Assembly (NCBI RefSeq): GCF_006443095.1
Contig: NZ_VFWZ01000009.1
Coordinates: 124,001-188,000 of the forward strand
DNA from: Aquimarina algicola
GTDB taxonomy: Bacteria > Bacteroidota > Bacteroidia > Flavobacteriales > Flavobacteriaceae
Reading direction: 5' to 3'
DNA length: 64,000 nucleotides
Shown here: positions 38,186 to 47,504 of the stretch, one piece after another
Layout of the letters: the number at the start of each line of letters is the position of its first letter
How positions within the stretch are numbered: the stretch's first letter is position 1
Program-made: the position numbers and the translations under genes
Notes under the pieces: model-generated
Told to the model about the DNA's origin: nothing
Database searches by the model: none
What the model saw: the letters and a program-made list of their open reading frames with translations, nothing else

Positions 38186-39016
38186 TTAGTTACTTGTTAA
38201 TCCTTCATAAATACCTGTTATTTTATTGAAGCTTCTTGTTAGTTGATTGGTGGTGGTAAATACTTCTTCTAAAGGAAAATCACCATTGGTAAATCCTCTT
38301 TTATTGGTTTGAAACTTTTCCCAAATAGACATTACAGACCCTAATTCTTCTTCTAGCTCGGTAGTATTGTGATTACTAATAAGTAGGTTGCCAATCACAC
38401 TGTCAAATTCATCAAATACTTGATTAAGAACTTTTTTGTATTCAGTTTTTTCATTAGGAAACATTGTAACCGCGGTATAGTATAAACATAATCGTTGTGA
38501 TAGCATACGCTGTTTGCCTGATGTATTTATGATCTTAACTAGATCTTGATTTTTGTCTTTAAAAAATTGATTATTATAATTTGAGCTTTGTTCTATACTT
38601 AAAACTAATTCGTGGCATGCTTTTAATAAAGTGGTATTTAATCTCATTACATCTCCCGAATTCGCAAAATTAGGTTGTGAACTAATGATAGTCTTAAATT
38701 CTGACCAGATTTTTTGAACATTCTTTATTGATAATTTAACATTTGAAGTAGAGGCATTTTTTGTTAATATCTCTAATTGTTTTTCAAAAATAAATTTACT
38801 GGAATTTAATTCTTTCTTAATTTCATTATTATTAATTCCTTTAGTTAATAATAAGTATGCTTTAGACATTTTCTGAGAAAGCATTCTTTGTTTACCTGAA
38901 ATGTTAACTGCTTTACCATAAGAAATAGAGCCATAATTTTGGGATTGTGATATGGCGTTAGGAGCAGATAATATAATGGTAAATATTACCAATATCAAAG
39001 GGGCTTTTATCTTCAT
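38186..39016 (-). CDS. Exported protein with two PilJ/NarX-type P-box domains
   Basis: 276 residues: signal peptide (about 1-23, ending APNAISQ) and two copies of the PilJ-type helical domain, each with the motif SGKQRMLSQ (Arg44 and Arg170). No transmembrane, kinase, HAMP or chemotaxis domain follows, so it is a free periplasmic protein. The P-box arginine matches the nitrate-binding Arg of NarX, and the same string is present in the sensor kinase of this island. It could bind nitrate/nitrite and present it to the kinase or the ABC importer. The gene faces the response regulator and is preceded by an AAGTA-N4-TACTT site. Confidence 0.8.
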   Translation of the reverse strand: MKIKAPLILVIFTIILSAPNAISQSQNYGSISYGKAVNISGKQRMLSQKMSKAYLLLTKGINNNEIKKELNSSKFIFEKQLEILTKNASTSNVKLSIKNVQKIWSEFKTIISSQPNFANSGDVMRLNTTLLKACHELVLSIEQSSNYNNQFFKDKNQDLVKIINTSGKQRMLSQRLCLYYTAVTMFPNEKTEYKKVLNQVFDEFDSVIGNLLISNHNTTELEEELGSVMSIWEKFQTNKRGFTNGDFPLEEVFTTTNQLTRSFNKITGIYEGLTSN

Positions 39017-39066
39017 TGTCGAATAATTTAAAATAATTTAGATTAGTAAATCTTTAACACTGTGAT

Positions 39067-39080
39067 AAGTAAAGATACTT
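39067..39080 (-). promoter_or_regulatory. AAGTA-N4-TACTT site before the twin-P-box gene
   Basis: AAGTAAAGATACTT lies 50 bp before the start codon at 39016. Unlike the other three sites, the bases following it on the minus strand (TATCACAG) do not form a TAnnTTTG element, so its promoter geometry may differ. Confidence 0.5.
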
Positions 39081-39368
39081 AATTTTTGACAACTACCAAA
39101 TCATTGTTGTTGTTTAATATCAGGCTAAGTATTTACCGCAATTAACTACTATCATTTCAACATTAAGAATAACGGTAAAACCCTTTTTTGTATAGGTTAA
39201 CGCCTTATTTTATTGATGGTTAAAGAGTTTTTTATTTTCAAATGATTATCGTATTATTAGTTTTTATTTCAAGAAATTACATAAATAATAATTATTGTAT
39301 CAAAATTTTCCACAATACGTAATAATAATTTTAACACAAAAATTTATGAATAATTATAGAAATAAATA

Positions 39369-39389
39369 AGTAATAATACTTAGTTTTGA
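39369..39389 (+). promoter_or_regulatory. Nitrate importer promoter with palindrome
   Basis: AAGTAATAATACTT at 39369-39382 overlaps TAGTTTTG (39382-39389), a full TAnnTTTG match beginning at the last T of the palindrome. The ATG of the substrate-binding protein is 39 bp further on. There is no TTTG at the -33 distance. Confidence 0.7.
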
Positions 39390-39428
39390 AAAGTATTAAG
39401 TAAAGAAATACTTAAAAATATTTGGATT

Positions 39429-40823
39429 ATGAAAAAAACACATCTTAGAATTACCCTAATAGTTTCGCTGATATTGATAGTTTCTTGTACGGGAGGTAAG
39501 AAGAAAAATATTGCATCAAGTATTACTTCAGAAGAAGAAAACTCACAGCTTCTTATTGAAAAACCGCAATTGACTTTTGGTTTTATAAAATTAACAGATA
39601 TGGCTCCTTTGGCTATTGCTAAAGAAAAAGGTTTTTTTGAAGATGAAGGGCTTTTTGTTTCTGTAGAAGCGCAATCGAACTGGAAAAATATTTTAGATAG
39701 AGTTATTGATGGTCAATTAGATGGTTCTCATATGTTGGCAGGGCAACCTATCGCTGCAAGTGTTGGTTTTGGAAGGCAAGCAGAATTGATTACTCCTTTT
39801 TCTATGGATTTAAATGGAAATGGTATTACAGTTTCTAATGATGTTTGGTCTAAAATGAAGTCTAATGTGCCTGTAGGTGAGGATGGAAAATTAATACATC
39901 CGATATCTGCAGAAGCGCTAAAACCTGTCATTGATTCTTATAAAAATAATGGAAAACCTTTTAAAATGGGGATGGTATTTCCCGTTTCTACACATAATTA
40001 CGAATTAAGATATTGGTTGGCTGCTGCAGGAATTCATCCCGGGATGTATTCAAAAAGTAATATACAAGGGCAGATAGATGCAGATGTACTATTGTCTGTT
40101 ACACCGCCACCACAAATGCCGGCTACATTAGAAGCAGGAACAATTCATGGATATTGTGTAGGAGAACCATGGAACCAGCAAGCAGTTTTTAAAGGGATAG
40201 GTGTTCCGGTAGTGACAAATTATGATATATGGAAAAATAATCCTGAGAAAGTTTTTGTAATGACAAAAAAGTTTGTTGAGCAATATCCTAATACAGCTGT
40301 TGCGGTAACTAAAGCTTTAATAAGAGCAGGGAAATGGTTGGATACTCCGGGAAATAGAGAAGAAGCAGTTGAAATTTTATCGATGTCGGAGTATGTAGGA
40401 GCTGATGAAGTAGTGCTGGCAAATTCTATGACAGGAACATTTGAATTTGAAAAAGGAGACAAAAGAGATATGCCTGATTTTAATGTTTTTTATCGCCATC
40501 ATGCGACATATCCGTTTTATTCAGATGGAATCTGGTTTTTAACTCAAATGAGAAGATGGGGACAAATCCCTGAGAGCAAACCTACAGAGTGGTATGATAG
40601 TAAAATTAAAGAAATCTATAAGCCTGATATTTGGACAAAAGCGGCTGATATTTTGGTAGAAGAAGGTTACTTGGAAGCTTCAGAATTACCAAAAACAGAT
40701 GGGTACAAACCTGCCACAACCGATTTTATTGATGGTAAAAAGTATGATGCAAAAGACCCACTGGGCTATATCAACAGCTTTTCGATAGGCAATAAAGATA
40801 ATAAGACCTCTGATGTTCAATAG
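39429..40823 (+). CDS. nrtA: Nitrate ABC transporter substrate-binding lipoprotein (NrtA/CmpA type)
   Basis: 464 residues. Lipoprotein signal ending IVSC (Cys20). The NrtA/CmpA fold is recognisable from [42 protein letters not shown], and [20 protein letters not shown], followed by [13 protein letters not shown]. It captures nitrate in the periplasm, anchored by lipid, and delivers it to the permease encoded next. It is first in the importer operon, which starts from a palindromic promoter. Nitrite, cyanate or bicarbonate are possible ligands of the family, but the flanking nitrate reductase favours nitrate. Confidence 0.9.
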   Translation: MKKTHLRITLIVSLILIVSCTGGKKKNIASSITSEEENSQLLIEKPQLTFGFIKLTDMAPLAIAKEKGFFEDEGLFVSVEAQSNWKNILDRVIDGQLDGSHMLAGQPIAASVGFGRQAELITPFSMDLNGNGITVSNDVWSKMKSNVPVGEDGKLIHPISAEALKPVIDSYKNNGKPFKMGMVFPVSTHNYELRYWLAAAGIHPGMYSKSNIQGQIDADVLLSVTPPPQMPATLEAGTIHGYCVGEPWNQQAVFKGIGVPVVTNYDIWKNNPEKVFVMTKKFVEQYPNTAVAVTKALIRAGKWLDTPGNREEAVEILSMSEYVGADEVVLANSMTGTFEFEKGDKRDMPDFNVFYRHHATYPFYSDGIWFLTQMRRWGQIPESKPTEWYDSKIKEIYKPDIWTKAADILVEEGYLEASELPKTDGYKPATTDFIDGKKYDAKDPLGYINSFSIGNKDNKTSDVQ

Positions 40824-40857
40824 TACAGATAGTACTGTTGCGATAATGATAGATATA

Positions 40858-40903
40858 CTATAGTAAACCGGATACCTAAGCAAATAAAGAAGATTTACTA
40901 TAG
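40858..40903. repeat. Inverted repeat between binding-protein and permease genes
   Basis: Perfect 10-bp arms CTATAGTAAA (40858-40867) and TTTACTATAG (40894-40903) enclose a 26-nt loop in the 155-bp gap between nrtA and the permease gene. A 3' stem of this kind could protect the binding-protein mRNA and raise its level over the permease. Confidence 0.45.
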
Positions 40904-40978
40904 ATTTTAATCCCCAACATACCATGATTAATCTCTTTAAACAGTGATGATCATAAATAACAATGTAAAAATATACTT

Positions 40979-42076
40979 ATGAAAGACAGATCAATTCATA
41001 TCCTGAATTTTGTAGGCTTAGGTTTTTTTGAGCCAGCTATTAGACTTGCAACAGGAGAAGAAGTAAAGAAAAATTTAATAGGATTATTTAAGAAAATACT
41101 ATTACCGATATTATCGATCAGTTTATTTTTAATACTATGGCACTCTGGTGCAGCTTATCTCTACAATGTAGAAAAAAGTGCAAGGATAGAAAAGGCATTG
41201 AGTGATCGTGGAGAAACCGCGGCACTCGAGATGAAAACATGTATAGAGTCAGGCGATGTAAGTTGTCAGCCAAATACTTTACCTTCTCCAGCTCAAGTGT
41301 GGATGGCATATAAGTCACTTTTGGCAGACCATAGAATTATAACAGAGAAGAAAGCTGCTTTTGCAGAAAAAGTAGCGACTACAAATGCAAAGCGAGAGGC
41401 GCAGGGACTTAGTCTCATAGAATATACCGGTAGGCCTTCGTTTGTAGATCAGATCTTAACAAGTTTAAAAACAGTATTTGCCGGGTTTTTGTTAGCGCTA
41501 TTTATAGCTGTACCGATCGGTATCATGTTAGGATTGAGCCCAACTTTGCGATCATCAGTGAATTGGTTGATACAAATCTTTAAACCTGTTTCGCCCGTAG
41601 TGTGGTTACTTTTGGTTTTTATGATTGTAAAGACACTTACAAGAGGGTCAGATGCAGATAGCGCCTTTATTATATCTTTTATTAGTGTTGGGTTGTGTTC
41701 TATGTGGGCAACTCTTGTAAATACTAGTATGGGAGTTTCTTCTGTTGATAAAGACTATATAAATGTAGCAAAAGTATTACAGCTCAATGTAGGGCAAAAA
41801 GTATTCAAAATTATTTTACCGTCTTCTTTTCCTTTAATTTTTACAGGCCTTCGAATTACATTGTCAGTGGCTTGGATGGTATTAATTGCTATAGAATTGT
41901 TAGCTCAAAGCCCAGGATTAGGGTCGTTTGTATGGGAAGAATTTCAAAACGGAGCAAATGATTCAAACTCAAAAATTATTGTAGCGATGTTTGTAATAGG
42001 TATCATCGGGTTTTTGCTAGATAGAATAATGCTTACAATTCAAAAATTTGTAACATTTACAGAAGAAACTGCTTAA
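40979..42076 (+). CDS. nrtB: Nitrate ABC transporter permease
   Basis: 365 residues. First membrane helix at about 40-60 (LLPILSISLFLILW), then an extra extracytoplasmic segment of about 80 residues, then the BPD_transp_1 core with five helices. The EAA-like loop is at VAKVLQLNVGQKVFKIILPSSFPLIFTGLRI. The insertion is longer than in most NrtB proteins. It should form the inner-membrane channel with the two ATPases encoded 13 and 27 bp on. Confidence 0.88.
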   Translation: MKDRSIHILNFVGLGFFEPAIRLATGEEVKKNLIGLFKKILLPILSISLFLILWHSGAAYLYNVEKSARIEKALSDRGETAALEMKTCIESGDVSCQPNTLPSPAQVWMAYKSLLADHRIITEKKAAFAEKVATTNAKREAQGLSLIEYTGRPSFVDQILTSLKTVFAGFLLALFIAVPIGIMLGLSPTLRSSVNWLIQIFKPVSPVVWLLLVFMIVKTLTRGSDADSAFIISFISVGLCSMWATLVNTSMGVSSVDKDYINVAKVLQLNVGQKVFKIILPSSFPLIFTGLRITLSVAWMVLIAIELLAQSPGLGSFVWEEFQNGANDSNSKIIVAMFVIGIIGFLLDRIMLTIQKFVTFTEETA

Positions 42077-42089
42077 AAAATAAAGAGTT

Positions 42090-42953
42090 ATGGCATATAT
42101 AGAATTAAAAAACGTATCCAAGTCCTTTGGAAGCGGAAAAGATAGAACTCAAGTATTGTCTAATATAAATCTTGAGATAGAAGAAGGAGAGTTTGTTGCC
42201 ATTGTTGGTTTTACAGGAAGTGGAAAAACAACATTAATAAATCTTATTTCAGGACTTATTCAACCAGATGAAGGGCAGGTTTTGTTCAAAGGAGAGCCTG
42301 TAAACGGTCCTAGTCATGAAAGAGGTGTGATATTTCAGAATTACTCGTTGCTTCCATGGTTGAACGTGAGAAACAATGTTGGTATGGCTGTGAAAGAAGC
42401 TTTCAAAAAAATGACTAAAAGAGATAGGAATAATCGTGTTGAAAATTATGTTGATATGGTAAATTTATTACCTGCTATCAATAAAAAACCAAAAGAACTC
42501 TCAGGAGGAATGCGTCAACGGGTATCAGTAACAAGAGCTTTGTCAATGAGCCCAGAAGTTATTTTGATGGATGAGCCTCTTAGTGCTTTGGATGCATTAA
42601 CAAGAGGGAATTTACAACAAGAGATTCTTAAAATTTGGAATAAGGACAAGAAAACCGCATTGTTGATTACAAATGATGTTGATGAAGGAATTTTAATGGC
42701 GGATCGTATTATTCCTCTTAAACCCGGACCCAAAGCAACTCTAGGACCTGAGTATAAAATAAACCTTGAACGTCCCAGAGATAAAACAGCTCTTAATCAC
42801 AATGATGAATATAAAAAGTTGCGAAACAGTATTATGGAATATCTGATTCAGATTGGTGAACAACGTGCTTCAAAAAAAGAAACAAACTACGTGTTACCAG
42901 AAATCAAACCCCTAATCAAGCCAGCTACTTTTAGAAGAATGAGTTTTAGATAA
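42090..42953 (+). CDS. Nitrate ABC transporter ATP-binding protein (first copy)
   Basis: 287 residues. Walker [10 protein letters not shown] at 40-48, Q-loop [12 protein letters not shown], signature LSGGMRQR, Walker [13 protein letters not shown]. The H-loop position reads [10 protein letters not shown], with Asn in place of the usual His, which may weaken ATP hydrolysis at one site. A C-terminal tail of about 60 residues lacks a sensor domain. It pairs with the next gene as a heterodimer, as in NrtC/NrtD. It starts 13 bp after the permease gene. Confidence 0.88.
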   Translation: MAYIELKNVSKSFGSGKDRTQVLSNINLEIEEGEFVAIVGFTGSGKTTLINLISGLIQPDEGQVLFKGEPVNGPSHERGVIFQNYSLLPWLNVRNNVGMAVKEAFKKMTKRDRNNRVENYVDMVNLLPAINKKPKELSGGMRQRVSVTRALSMSPEVILMDEPLSALDALTRGNLQQEILKIWNKDKKTALLITNDVDEGILMADRIIPLKPGPKATLGPEYKINLERPRDKTALNHNDEYKKLRNSIMEYLIQIGEQRASKKETNYVLPEIKPLIKPATFRRMSFR

Positions 42954-42967
42954 AAAAAGATTGTGTT

Positions 42968-43792
42968 ATGGATGAAATATTAGAAAAATCGAAAATAAGA
43001 CGTACTGATAATGGATTGTTTGAAGATAAGTACATGTTGGATATTACTGGACTTACAAAAATTTATCCAACACCAAAAGGAGATTATGTAGTTTTAGATG
43101 ACTTAGATTTAAAGATTAAGCATGAAGAATTTATTTCTATAATTGGGCATTCAGGATGTGGTAAATCTACATTGTTGACGATGATTGCCGGACTAAATCC
43201 TATTTCAAGAGGAACTATAATTGTCAATAATCAAACGATAAAAGGACCTGGACCAGACAGAGGTGTTATTTTTCAGTCTCCTAGTCTTTTGCCTTGGATG
43301 ACCGCTTATGAAAATGTTATGCTTGGTGTAAAACAGGTTTTTAGTCACGGTACTAAAAAAGATAGGGATGATATTGTAAAATATTATCTTTCTAAAGTTG
43401 GATTAGAAGATGCAATGCATAAAAAAGCAAAGGAACTATCTCAAGGTATGCAACAACGCGTAGGAATTGCGAGAGCATTTGCTCTAAAACCTAAAGTACT
43501 ACTATTAGATGAACCTTTTGGAATGTTAGACTCACTAACAAGAGGAGAATTGCAAGATGTATTAATTGAAGTCTGGAACCAAGAAAAAATTACGGCTATT
43601 ATGATTACTCATGATGTTGATGAATCTATTTTTTTGGCAGATAGAGTAATTATGATGACTAGTGGTCCAAGAGCCAAAGTAGGTGATATTTTAGAAATTG
43701 ATTTTGATAGGCCAAGACTTCGAAAAGAAGTTTTGGATCATCCGGATTACTACAAATACAGAGAACATTTGATTAATTTTCTTGAACATTAG
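42968..43792 (+). CDS. Nitrate ABC transporter ATP-binding protein (second copy)
   Basis: 274 residues. Walker [10 protein letters not shown] at 60-68, Q-loop [10 protein letters not shown], signature LSQGMQQR, Walker [13 protein letters not shown], and switch His in MITHDVDES. All catalytic residues are present, in contrast to the first ATPase where the switch His is Asn. The two therefore look like an asymmetric pair with one strong hydrolytic site. It follows the first copy by 14 bp and ends the importer part of the cluster. Confidence 0.9.
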   Translation: MDEILEKSKIRRTDNGLFEDKYMLDITGLTKIYPTPKGDYVVLDDLDLKIKHEEFISIIGHSGCGKSTLLTMIAGLNPISRGTIIVNNQTIKGPGPDRGVIFQSPSLLPWMTAYENVMLGVKQVFSHGTKKDRDDIVKYYLSKVGLEDAMHKKAKELSQGMQQRVGIARAFALKPKVLLLDEPFGMLDSLTRGELQDVLIEVWNQEKITAIMITHDVDESIFLADRVIMMTSGPRAKVGDILEIDFDRPRLRKEVLDHPDYYKYREHLINFLEH

Positions 43793-43828
43793 TGCCTTTA
43801 TATAATTAACTATTCGATTTTAATTATT

Positions 43829-43870
43829 TATCATGTAGAATAATTTTGATACACTGTATTCTACATGATA
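43829..43870. repeat. Perfect 14-bp inverted repeat before the nitrate reductase gene
   Basis: Arms at 43829-43842 and 43857-43870 are perfectly complementary with a 14-nt loop. The hairpin is 36 bp after the importer stop and 82 bp before the reductase ATG. There is no T run, so it may be a processing or leader structure rather than a plain terminator. Confidence 0.55.
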
Positions 43871-43952
43871 ATTTGTATATTAAAACTAGATACTCGCTGA
43901 GCAGTATTATGTAAAAGATTATAAGGAAACTGGCAAAATATAATAAATTTTA

Positions 43953-46900
43953 ATGTCCGCATTCAAAACATATAAAACGACATGCTCTTATTGTGGGGTA
44001 GGTTGTGGGATCATTGCAAAGAAAGATAGAAGAGGAGTTATCACTGTAGAAGGGGATCCTGATCATCCTGTTAATAGAGGTATGTTGTGTTCTAAAGGAA
44101 TGAACTTGCATCATGTAGTTCAGGATAAAGAAGACAGGATTTTATATCCAGAAATGCGTTGGAGTAAAGAGCATGCAAGAGAAAGGGTTTCTTGGGATCA
44201 GGCATTGGATAGAGCAGCTAAGGTATTTAATACAATTATAAAAAAGCATGGTCCTGATAGTGTAGGGTTTTATGTTTCTGGGCAATGCCTTACAGAAGAA
44301 TATTATCTCGTTAATAAACTTACAAAAGGTTTTATTGGTACAAACAATCTTGATACAAATTCACGATTATGTATGAGTTCTGCCGTAGTGGGATATAAAC
44401 AAGCTTTTGGAGAAGATAGTGTTCCAATTTCTTATGATGATATCGAATTGGCAGACTGTTTTATGATCGCAGGAGCAAACCCTGCTTGGTGTCATCCTAT
44501 TCTTTATAGAAGGATAGAAGCTCGAAAAGAAAAAAATCCTTCAACCAAAATAATAGTTGTAGATCCCAGAAAAACGCAATCTTGTGATATAGCAGATTTG
44601 CACTTACAAATTCTACCGGGAACAGATGTTGCGTTGTACAATGCAATCGCAAAGAGATTAATTGATAGAAAAAAAATAGATAAAAGTTTTATACACGGTC
44701 ATACCGATAACTTTAATGCTTTAAAGGAGTCAGTATGTTCATTTTCTTTAACAGAATATGCTAAAATTTGTGGGATTACTGTAGCAGAAATTAAAAAAGC
44801 AGCATCCTACATTTCAAATGCAAAGGGATTTATTACCCTTTGGGCAATGGGGCTTAATCAAAGTTCTATAGGAGTTAATAAAAACAATGCTTTGATTAAC
44901 CTATCGCTACTTACCGGTCATATTGGTAAACCGGGTTCAGGTCCCTTTTCTCTTACAGGGCAACCTAATGCTATGGGAGGTAGAGAGGTTGGGGGCATGG
45001 CTAATCTTCTTGCAGCTCACAAAGATTTAGCTAATGACCATCATAGGAGAGAAGTAGCAAATTTTTGGGGTGGAAAAGAGATTTCTTCTAAACCCGGACT
45101 TACAGCAACAGAAATGTTTGATGCTCTCGAAAATGGTAAACTGAAAGCTGTTTGGATTATATGTACAAATCCTCTGGTAAGTCTTCCAAATGCAAACAAA
45201 GTAGAAAAGGCATTAAAAAACGCAAAATTTGTAGTGGTTCAGGATATATCCAACCGATCAGAAACTATAGAACATGCAGATTTAGTACTTCCTGCTGCTG
45301 GATGGGCAGAGAAAGAAGGTACAATGACAAATAGTGAAAGAAGAATTACATATTTAGATAAAGTTGTGGATCCTCCCGGTGAGGCGCTACCGGATGTAGA
45401 AATTTTGTGGCGTTTTGCCAGAAAAATGGGATATAAAGGATTTGATTATAATTCTGCTGAAGAAGTTTATAAAGAACATTGCTCACTTACAAAAGGAACT
45501 AATATTGATATTTCAGGGCTGAATTATATAAGACTCAAAACAGAAGGTAGTTTTCAATGGCCGGTTCCAAAAAATAATCATGCCGGAACAGAAAGATTAT
45601 TTGAAGATAAAAAATTCTACACCGACACAGGAAATGCAAAATTTGTAGTTCCTAAGTTTATAAAACCAACATCAGAAATATGTACAGAAAAATACCCTTT
45701 GATTTTAACAAGTGGTAGAATTAGGGATCAATGGCATACGAGAACAAAAACAGGAAAAGTCAATAGGCTTTTAACACATATTAGAGATCCGTATATAGAA
45801 GTAAATCAAGTAGATGCTTTCTTAAGAAAATTAAATGATGGCGATATTGCAATAGTAGAAAGCAAAAGAGGTAAAGTTCGAGTGAGGGTAAAAGTATGTG
45901 ATACTTTAAATAAAGGCGTGGTTTTTATGCCAATACATTGGGGTAAAGTTTTTGGAAATGATTATGGTAGAGTAAATAATCTTACTACGAATATTGTTGA
46001 TCCAATGTCAAAAGAGCCTGATTTTAAATTTTCTGCGGTTCAGGTTTCAAAATATGTTAAATCAAAACAAAAAATATGTGTTATTGGCGCGGGTACCGCA
46101 GCTTATCGATTCATCCAAACGTATAGAGAATATAATACAGATGATGAAATTGTAGTTTTTTCAAAAGAATCACATCCATTTTATAATAGAGTACTACTTC
46201 CAGAGTATGTGAGTGAGGAGTTAAAATGGGAGCAATTGCAAAAAATGAGAGAGGGTAGTATGGAGTCTCTAGATGTAAAACTATATACTGATAATCCTAT
46301 TAATGAAATTAATAGAGAAGAGAAATACATAATTGATAGTAAGGGCGTACAGCATGATTACGATGTTATTTTGATGGCTACAGGCAGTCGGGCTTTTATT
46401 CCAAAAGAAGTACCCCTGCATCTACCGGGACGTTTTACAATGCGAGATAGAGGAGATGCAGATAGGTTAAAAACATATTTGGATCAGACAGGACTACCGG
46501 ATCACCATCAACATGTAACTATTGTAGGAGGAGGATTGTTGGGGTTAGAACTAGCAGCAGCTTTACGAAAGAAAAAAGTTAAAATAACTATCGTGCAACG
46601 TGGTAATCGTTTGATGGAAAGGCAATTAGATGAAGTTGCTAGTCAATTGCTTGCAGAAGATGTAAGAGAAAAAGGGATTATAATTCATTTTGATAATGAA
46701 GTTGATACGGTATTAAATCAAGAAACAGGTGAATTATTAGTTAATCTTAAATCAGGAAAATCGTTTCAATGCCATGCGGTTGTATATGCAATAGGCACAA
46801 TACCTAATATAGATCTGGCTAAAAAAGTAGATATAGATTGTAGAAGAGGTATTTTGGTAAATCAATACATGCAGTCATGTGATAAAGATATTTTTGCTAT

Positions 46901-47504
46901 TGGCGAGATTGCTGAATTTAATGGTAATTTATATGGTATAACAGCAGCAGCAGAACAACAAGCAGATATCGTAGCAAAATATTTACTAGGGGACTTTAGT
47001 GCGATATACAGAGGGTCTGTGTTTATGAATATTTTGAAGTTTGAAGACTTAGATTTATGTAGTATAGGTAATATTGATATGCCCAAAAATGACTTGTCTT
47101 ACGAAGAGGTTGTTTTTACAGATGTGAGAAAACGTTTTTATAAGAGATGCATCATAAAAAATGATAGGCTTGTGGGGGCAATACTTATGGGGGATAAAAG
47201 TGAGTTTGCCGAATTTAAGAGATACATAGAAGAAAAAATTGAATTGTCAGAAAAAAGGGAAGAACTACTTAGATCTTCAAGATCATCAGAGCCGGTAATT
47301 GGAAAATTAATCTGCTCTTGTAGTCAAGTTGGAGAAGGAAATTTACAAAAAGCTATCAAATCAGGTTGTACTGATTTTTCAGAACTTTGTAACAGAACAG
47401 GAGCAGGACTAGGATGTGGTAGTTGTAAACCCGAAGTAAAAGAAATATTGAATAATTACGAACAACGGGGGAATGAAAAAAGAACAAAAATTATACAGAA
47501 TTGA
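43953..47504 (+). CDS. nasA: Assimilatory nitrate reductase fused to NirB-like flavin reductase and BFD domain
   Basis: 1183 residues. An N-terminal [4Fe-4S] site (Cys11, Cys14, Cys18, Cys46) opens the molybdopterin guanine dinucleotide oxidoreductase (to about 700), with NSRLCMSSAVVGYKQAFG and the C-terminal cofactor-binding fold ILTSGRIRDQWHTRTKTG. From about 706 a second module begins with ICVIGAGTAAYRF and includes VTIVGGGLLGLELAAAL, an FAD/NAD reductase like that of NirB. The end (about 1121-1165) is a BFD [2Fe-2S] domain with CSC and GCGSCKP. One chain thus appears to contain the electron path from NAD(P)H to nitrate. In Klebsiella the flavin part is a separate protein. Confidence 0.92.
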   Translation: MSAFKTYKTTCSYCGVGCGIIAKKDRRGVITVEGDPDHPVNRGMLCSKGMNLHHVVQDKEDRILYPEMRWSKEHARERVSWDQALDRAAKVFNTIIKKHGPDSVGFYVSGQCLTEEYYLVNKLTKGFIGTNNLDTNSRLCMSSAVVGYKQAFGEDSVPISYDDIELADCFMIAGANPAWCHPILYRRIEARKEKNPSTKIIVVDPRKTQSCDIADLHLQILPGTDVALYNAIAKRLIDRKKIDKSFIHGHTDNFNALKESVCSFSLTEYAKICGITVAEIKKAASYISNAKGFITLWAMGLNQSSIGVNKNNALINLSLLTGHIGKPGSGPFSLTGQPNAMGGREVGGMANLLAAHKDLANDHHRREVANFWGGKEISSKPGLTATEMFDALENGKLKAVWIICTNPLVSLPNANKVEKALKNAKFVVVQDISNRSETIEHADLVLPAAGWAEKEGTMTNSERRITYLDKVVDPPGEALPDVEILWRFARKMGYKGFDYNSAEEVYKEHCSLTKGTNIDISGLNYIRLKTEGSFQWPVPKNNHAGTERLFEDKKFYTDTGNAKFVVPKFIKPTSEICTEKYPLILTSGRIRDQWHTRTKTGKVNRLLTHIRDPYIEVNQVDAFLRKLNDGDIAIVESKRGKVRVRVKVCDTLNKGVVFMPIHWGKVFGNDYGRVNNLTTNIVDPMSKEPDFKFSAVQVSKYVKSKQKICVIGAGTAAYRFIQTYREYNTDDEIVVFSKESHPFYNRVLLPEYVSEELKWEQLQKMREGSMESLDVKLYTDNPINEINREEKYIIDSKGVQHDYDVILMATGSRAFIPKEVPLHLPGRFTMRDRGDADRLKTYLDQTGLPDHHQHVTIVGGGLLGLELAAALRKKKVKITIVQRGNRLMERQLDEVASQLLAEDVREKGIIIHFDNEVDTVLNQETGELLVNLKSGKSFQCHAVVYAIGTIPNIDLAKKVDIDCRRGILVNQYMQSCDKDIFAIGEIAEFNGNLYGITAAAEQQADIVAKYLLGDFSAIYRGSVFMNILKFEDLDLCSIGNIDMPKNDLSYEEVVFTDVRKRFYKRCIIKNDRLVGAILMGDKSEFAEFKRYIEEKIELSEKREELLRSSRSSEPVIGKLICSCSQVGEGNLQKAIKSGCTDFSELCNRTGAGLGCGSCKPEVKEILNNYEQRGNEKRTKIIQN

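Larger units (their letters stand above)
39017..39428. other. Divergent control region, twin-P-box gene / nitrate importer
   Basis: 412 bp without a gene. It contains palindromic sites at 39067-39080 and 39369-39382. A looser AAGTA-N6-TACTT at 39399-39414 follows the second. The middle is AT-rich with no other clear signal. Confidence 0.65.

Noticed and set aside
39399-39414. Possible further AAGTA...TACTT site before the nitrate importer
   Set aside because: The spacer is 6 bp, not 4, and it falls downstream of the -7 element; kept only as a remark in the region entry.
47129-47141. AAAACGTTTT string resembling a LacI-type operator
   Set aside because: It is inside the nitrate reductase coding sequence and fits its codons; no promoter is nearby.
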